This document shows positions 32,704-32,823 of a DNA stretch of 32,823 nucleotides, piece after piece (the stretch's first letter is position 1; every line of letters begins with the position of its first letter). Source of the stretch: UBA1124 sp963933095 (lineage in GTDB: Bacteria > Pseudomonadota > Gammaproteobacteria > Pseudomonadales > Cellvibrionaceae); NCBI GenBank assembly GCA_963933095.1, contig CAWVSV010000019.1, positions 1-32,823 of the forward strand. Reading direction: 5' to 3'. The notes below the pieces were generated by a model. That model did not search any database. It saw only the letters and a list, made by a program, of their open reading frames with translations, and was not told where the DNA came from. The translations under genes were made by a program, and so were the position numbers.

Positions 32704-32823
32704 TGCTCTATTAATTGAGCGCTGGATAAAGTGCTAAGGTATTGTTCTAGGCTAGCTATTTTTTAATAATTTGAACCGGTATTGATTTGAAGTTTGGGGT
32801 TTTACTGCGCGGGTCTAAACGGC

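Overview
This window looks like chromosomal DNA of a marine or aquatic, polysaccharide-degrading gammaproteobacterium, probably in or near the Cellvibrionaceae (the Saccharophagus/Teredinibacter/Cellvibrio type). Three things point there. The housekeeping proteins (GltX, CpsG, TalB, DusA, SrmB, YgiQ, YaeQ) read as clear gammaproteobacterial forms. The order mlaA - PP2C response regulator - STAS protein - transaldolase - dusA recalls a Pseudomonas chromosomal neighbourhood (from memory, not searched). A secreted cellulase carries the long poly-serine linkers typical of Cellvibrionaceae. Base composition is moderate, with AT-rich intergenic stretches. I see no tRNA, rRNA, CRISPR array, insertion sequence or phage gene.

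Layout. 1-5.9 kb: mlaA (lipid asymmetry), then an rssB-like response regulator/PP2C phosphatase with its STAS partner, facing a minus-strand dusA-tal-terB-like operon. 5.9-6.8 kb: a long non-coding gap. 6.8-10.8 kb: gltX, galU and a phosphomannomutase, ended by a terminator; galU and the mutase make UDP-glucose and mannose-1-phosphate for surface polysaccharides. 10.9-18.4 kb: looser accessory genes, namely a SASA-type esterase, a DUF429 protein, a flavin reductase-like protein, a DUF6607-like lipoprotein divergent from a pseudoazurin, a YjdM/PhnA zinc-ribbon protein and a SWIM-domain protein. 19.2-22.0 kb: a large secreted GH5 endoglucanase with seven FG-GAP-type repeats, a CBM5/12-like module and two poly-Ser linkers. 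22.1-25.5 kb: a structured intergenic element, a tandem universal stress protein, a MaoC hydratase with a coupled DUF3144 gene, and an SrmB-like RNA helicase. 26.1-32.7 kb: a ygiQ-yaeQ pair, a periplasmic metallo-beta-lactamase-fold hydrolase and a lipoprotein GH20 beta-hexosaminidase.

How the genes fit together. The GH5 enzyme, the GH20 lipoprotein and the SASA-type esterase suggest use of plant or algal glucans, chitin-derived oligosaccharides and acetylated sugars, though they are scattered singletons and not a polysaccharide utilisation locus. The response regulator and STAS protein form a small partner-switching module, probably tied to stress sigma-factor control as in pseudomonads. Most other genes are housekeeping.

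The least explained material is non-coding: an imperfect inverted-repeat element of about 140 bp at 22189-22326 with a GTAC-containing centre, stacked inverted repeats before the pseudoazurin gene, an 18-bp perfect palindrome before ygiQ, and hairpins between gltX, galU and the mutase gene. I found no clear new multi-gene system; the 22.2 kb element is the best candidate for something undescribed.
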